A DNA stretch of 64,000 bases from Nematopogon swammerdamellus (lineage: Eukaryota > Arthropoda > Insecta > Lepidoptera > Adelidae): the NCBI GenBank assembly GCA_946902875.1, contig OX336344.1, forward strand, positions 17,815,791-17,879,790, written 5' to 3'. Shown piece by piece: positions 63,888 through 64,000 of this stretch (within the stretch, counting starts at the first letter, position 1; every line of letters begins with the position of its first letter). A program made the translations under genes and the position numbers. Under the pieces are notes generated by a model that saw only the letters and a list, made by a program, of their open reading frames with translations, was not told the origin of the DNA and did no database searches.

Positions 63888-64000
63888 ATGCATGTCGTAA
63901 AAGGCAACTTATCCCTATGGATGAGATGCCGTGATAAAGGGTGACCGGTTGGCCACCTCTCATCTTGGCACGGTCCTTCAACCGACCCAGCCAGTAGGTG
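63888..64000 (+). repeat. R-family repeat, cut by the window end
   Basis: CATGTCGTAAAAGGCAACTT, TGAGATGCCGTGATAAAGGG and GGCCACCTCTCATCTTGGCA match the R-family in plus orientation. The copy continues beyond 64000. Confidence 0.7.

Overview
The window reads as repeat-dominated, AT-rich nuclear DNA of an insect, most likely a lepidopteran. The grounds are the repeat repertoire: Helitron-type ends (GAAGTCGCGGG...CTAG|T), RTE and CR1/Jockey LINE pieces, tRNA-headed SINEs, foldback MITEs with TA-flanked CAGGGTGT-like ends, and LINE/SINE 3' ends of the type GCCTnnAGGCATTAAG...TGCAATAAA. No complete host gene, rRNA, true tRNA or CRISPR array is visible. Repeat names are from sequence pattern and memory; nothing was searched.

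Layout. 0-4 kb: AT-rich DNA, a decayed ~50 bp minisatellite and old repeat scraps. 4-10.6 kb: SINE-rich, with a solo LTR in one SINE (4.5-5.0 kb) and a 5'-truncated RTE LINE with an open RT frame in another (6.2-7.8 kb). 10.6-26 kb: SINEs, LINE 3' ends, two LINE C-terminal modules with an RPD motif (14.3 and 21.6 kb), foldbacks and a Helitron end. 27-29 kb: a hAT-like element holding a twin-primed RTE insertion, both with target duplications. 29-42 kb: foldback elements, CR1 and RTE fragments, a SINE flanked by an unusually long duplication. 42.9-44.7 kb: a Helitron candidate carrying its own minisatellite. 44.9-45.7 kb: the best host-gene candidate, a terminal coding exon with acceptor and poly(A) signal. 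47.4-48.1 kb: a 51 bp-unit minisatellite open on both strands. 49.2-55 kb: a tandem-repeat cluster (two opposed MITEs, a 22 bp array, a 130 bp array of 19 units, a 100 bp array of about 10 units). 55-64 kb: AT-rich DNA with an inverted repeat enclosing promoter-like sequence (58.5 kb), possible small exons, a Helitron end and two back-to-back SINEs.

The most notable system is a modular SINE set. One body (SINE-A) occurs behind two heads: a pol III head in which a 5S rRNA-like internal segment lies between tRNA-like A and B boxes, and the first ~80 bp of an unrelated interspersed repeat (R-family). A related body (SINE-B) follows a tRNA-Ser-like head, and in two copies the body is inverted relative to the head. 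Nested insertions with intact target duplications let several element boundaries be read to the base.
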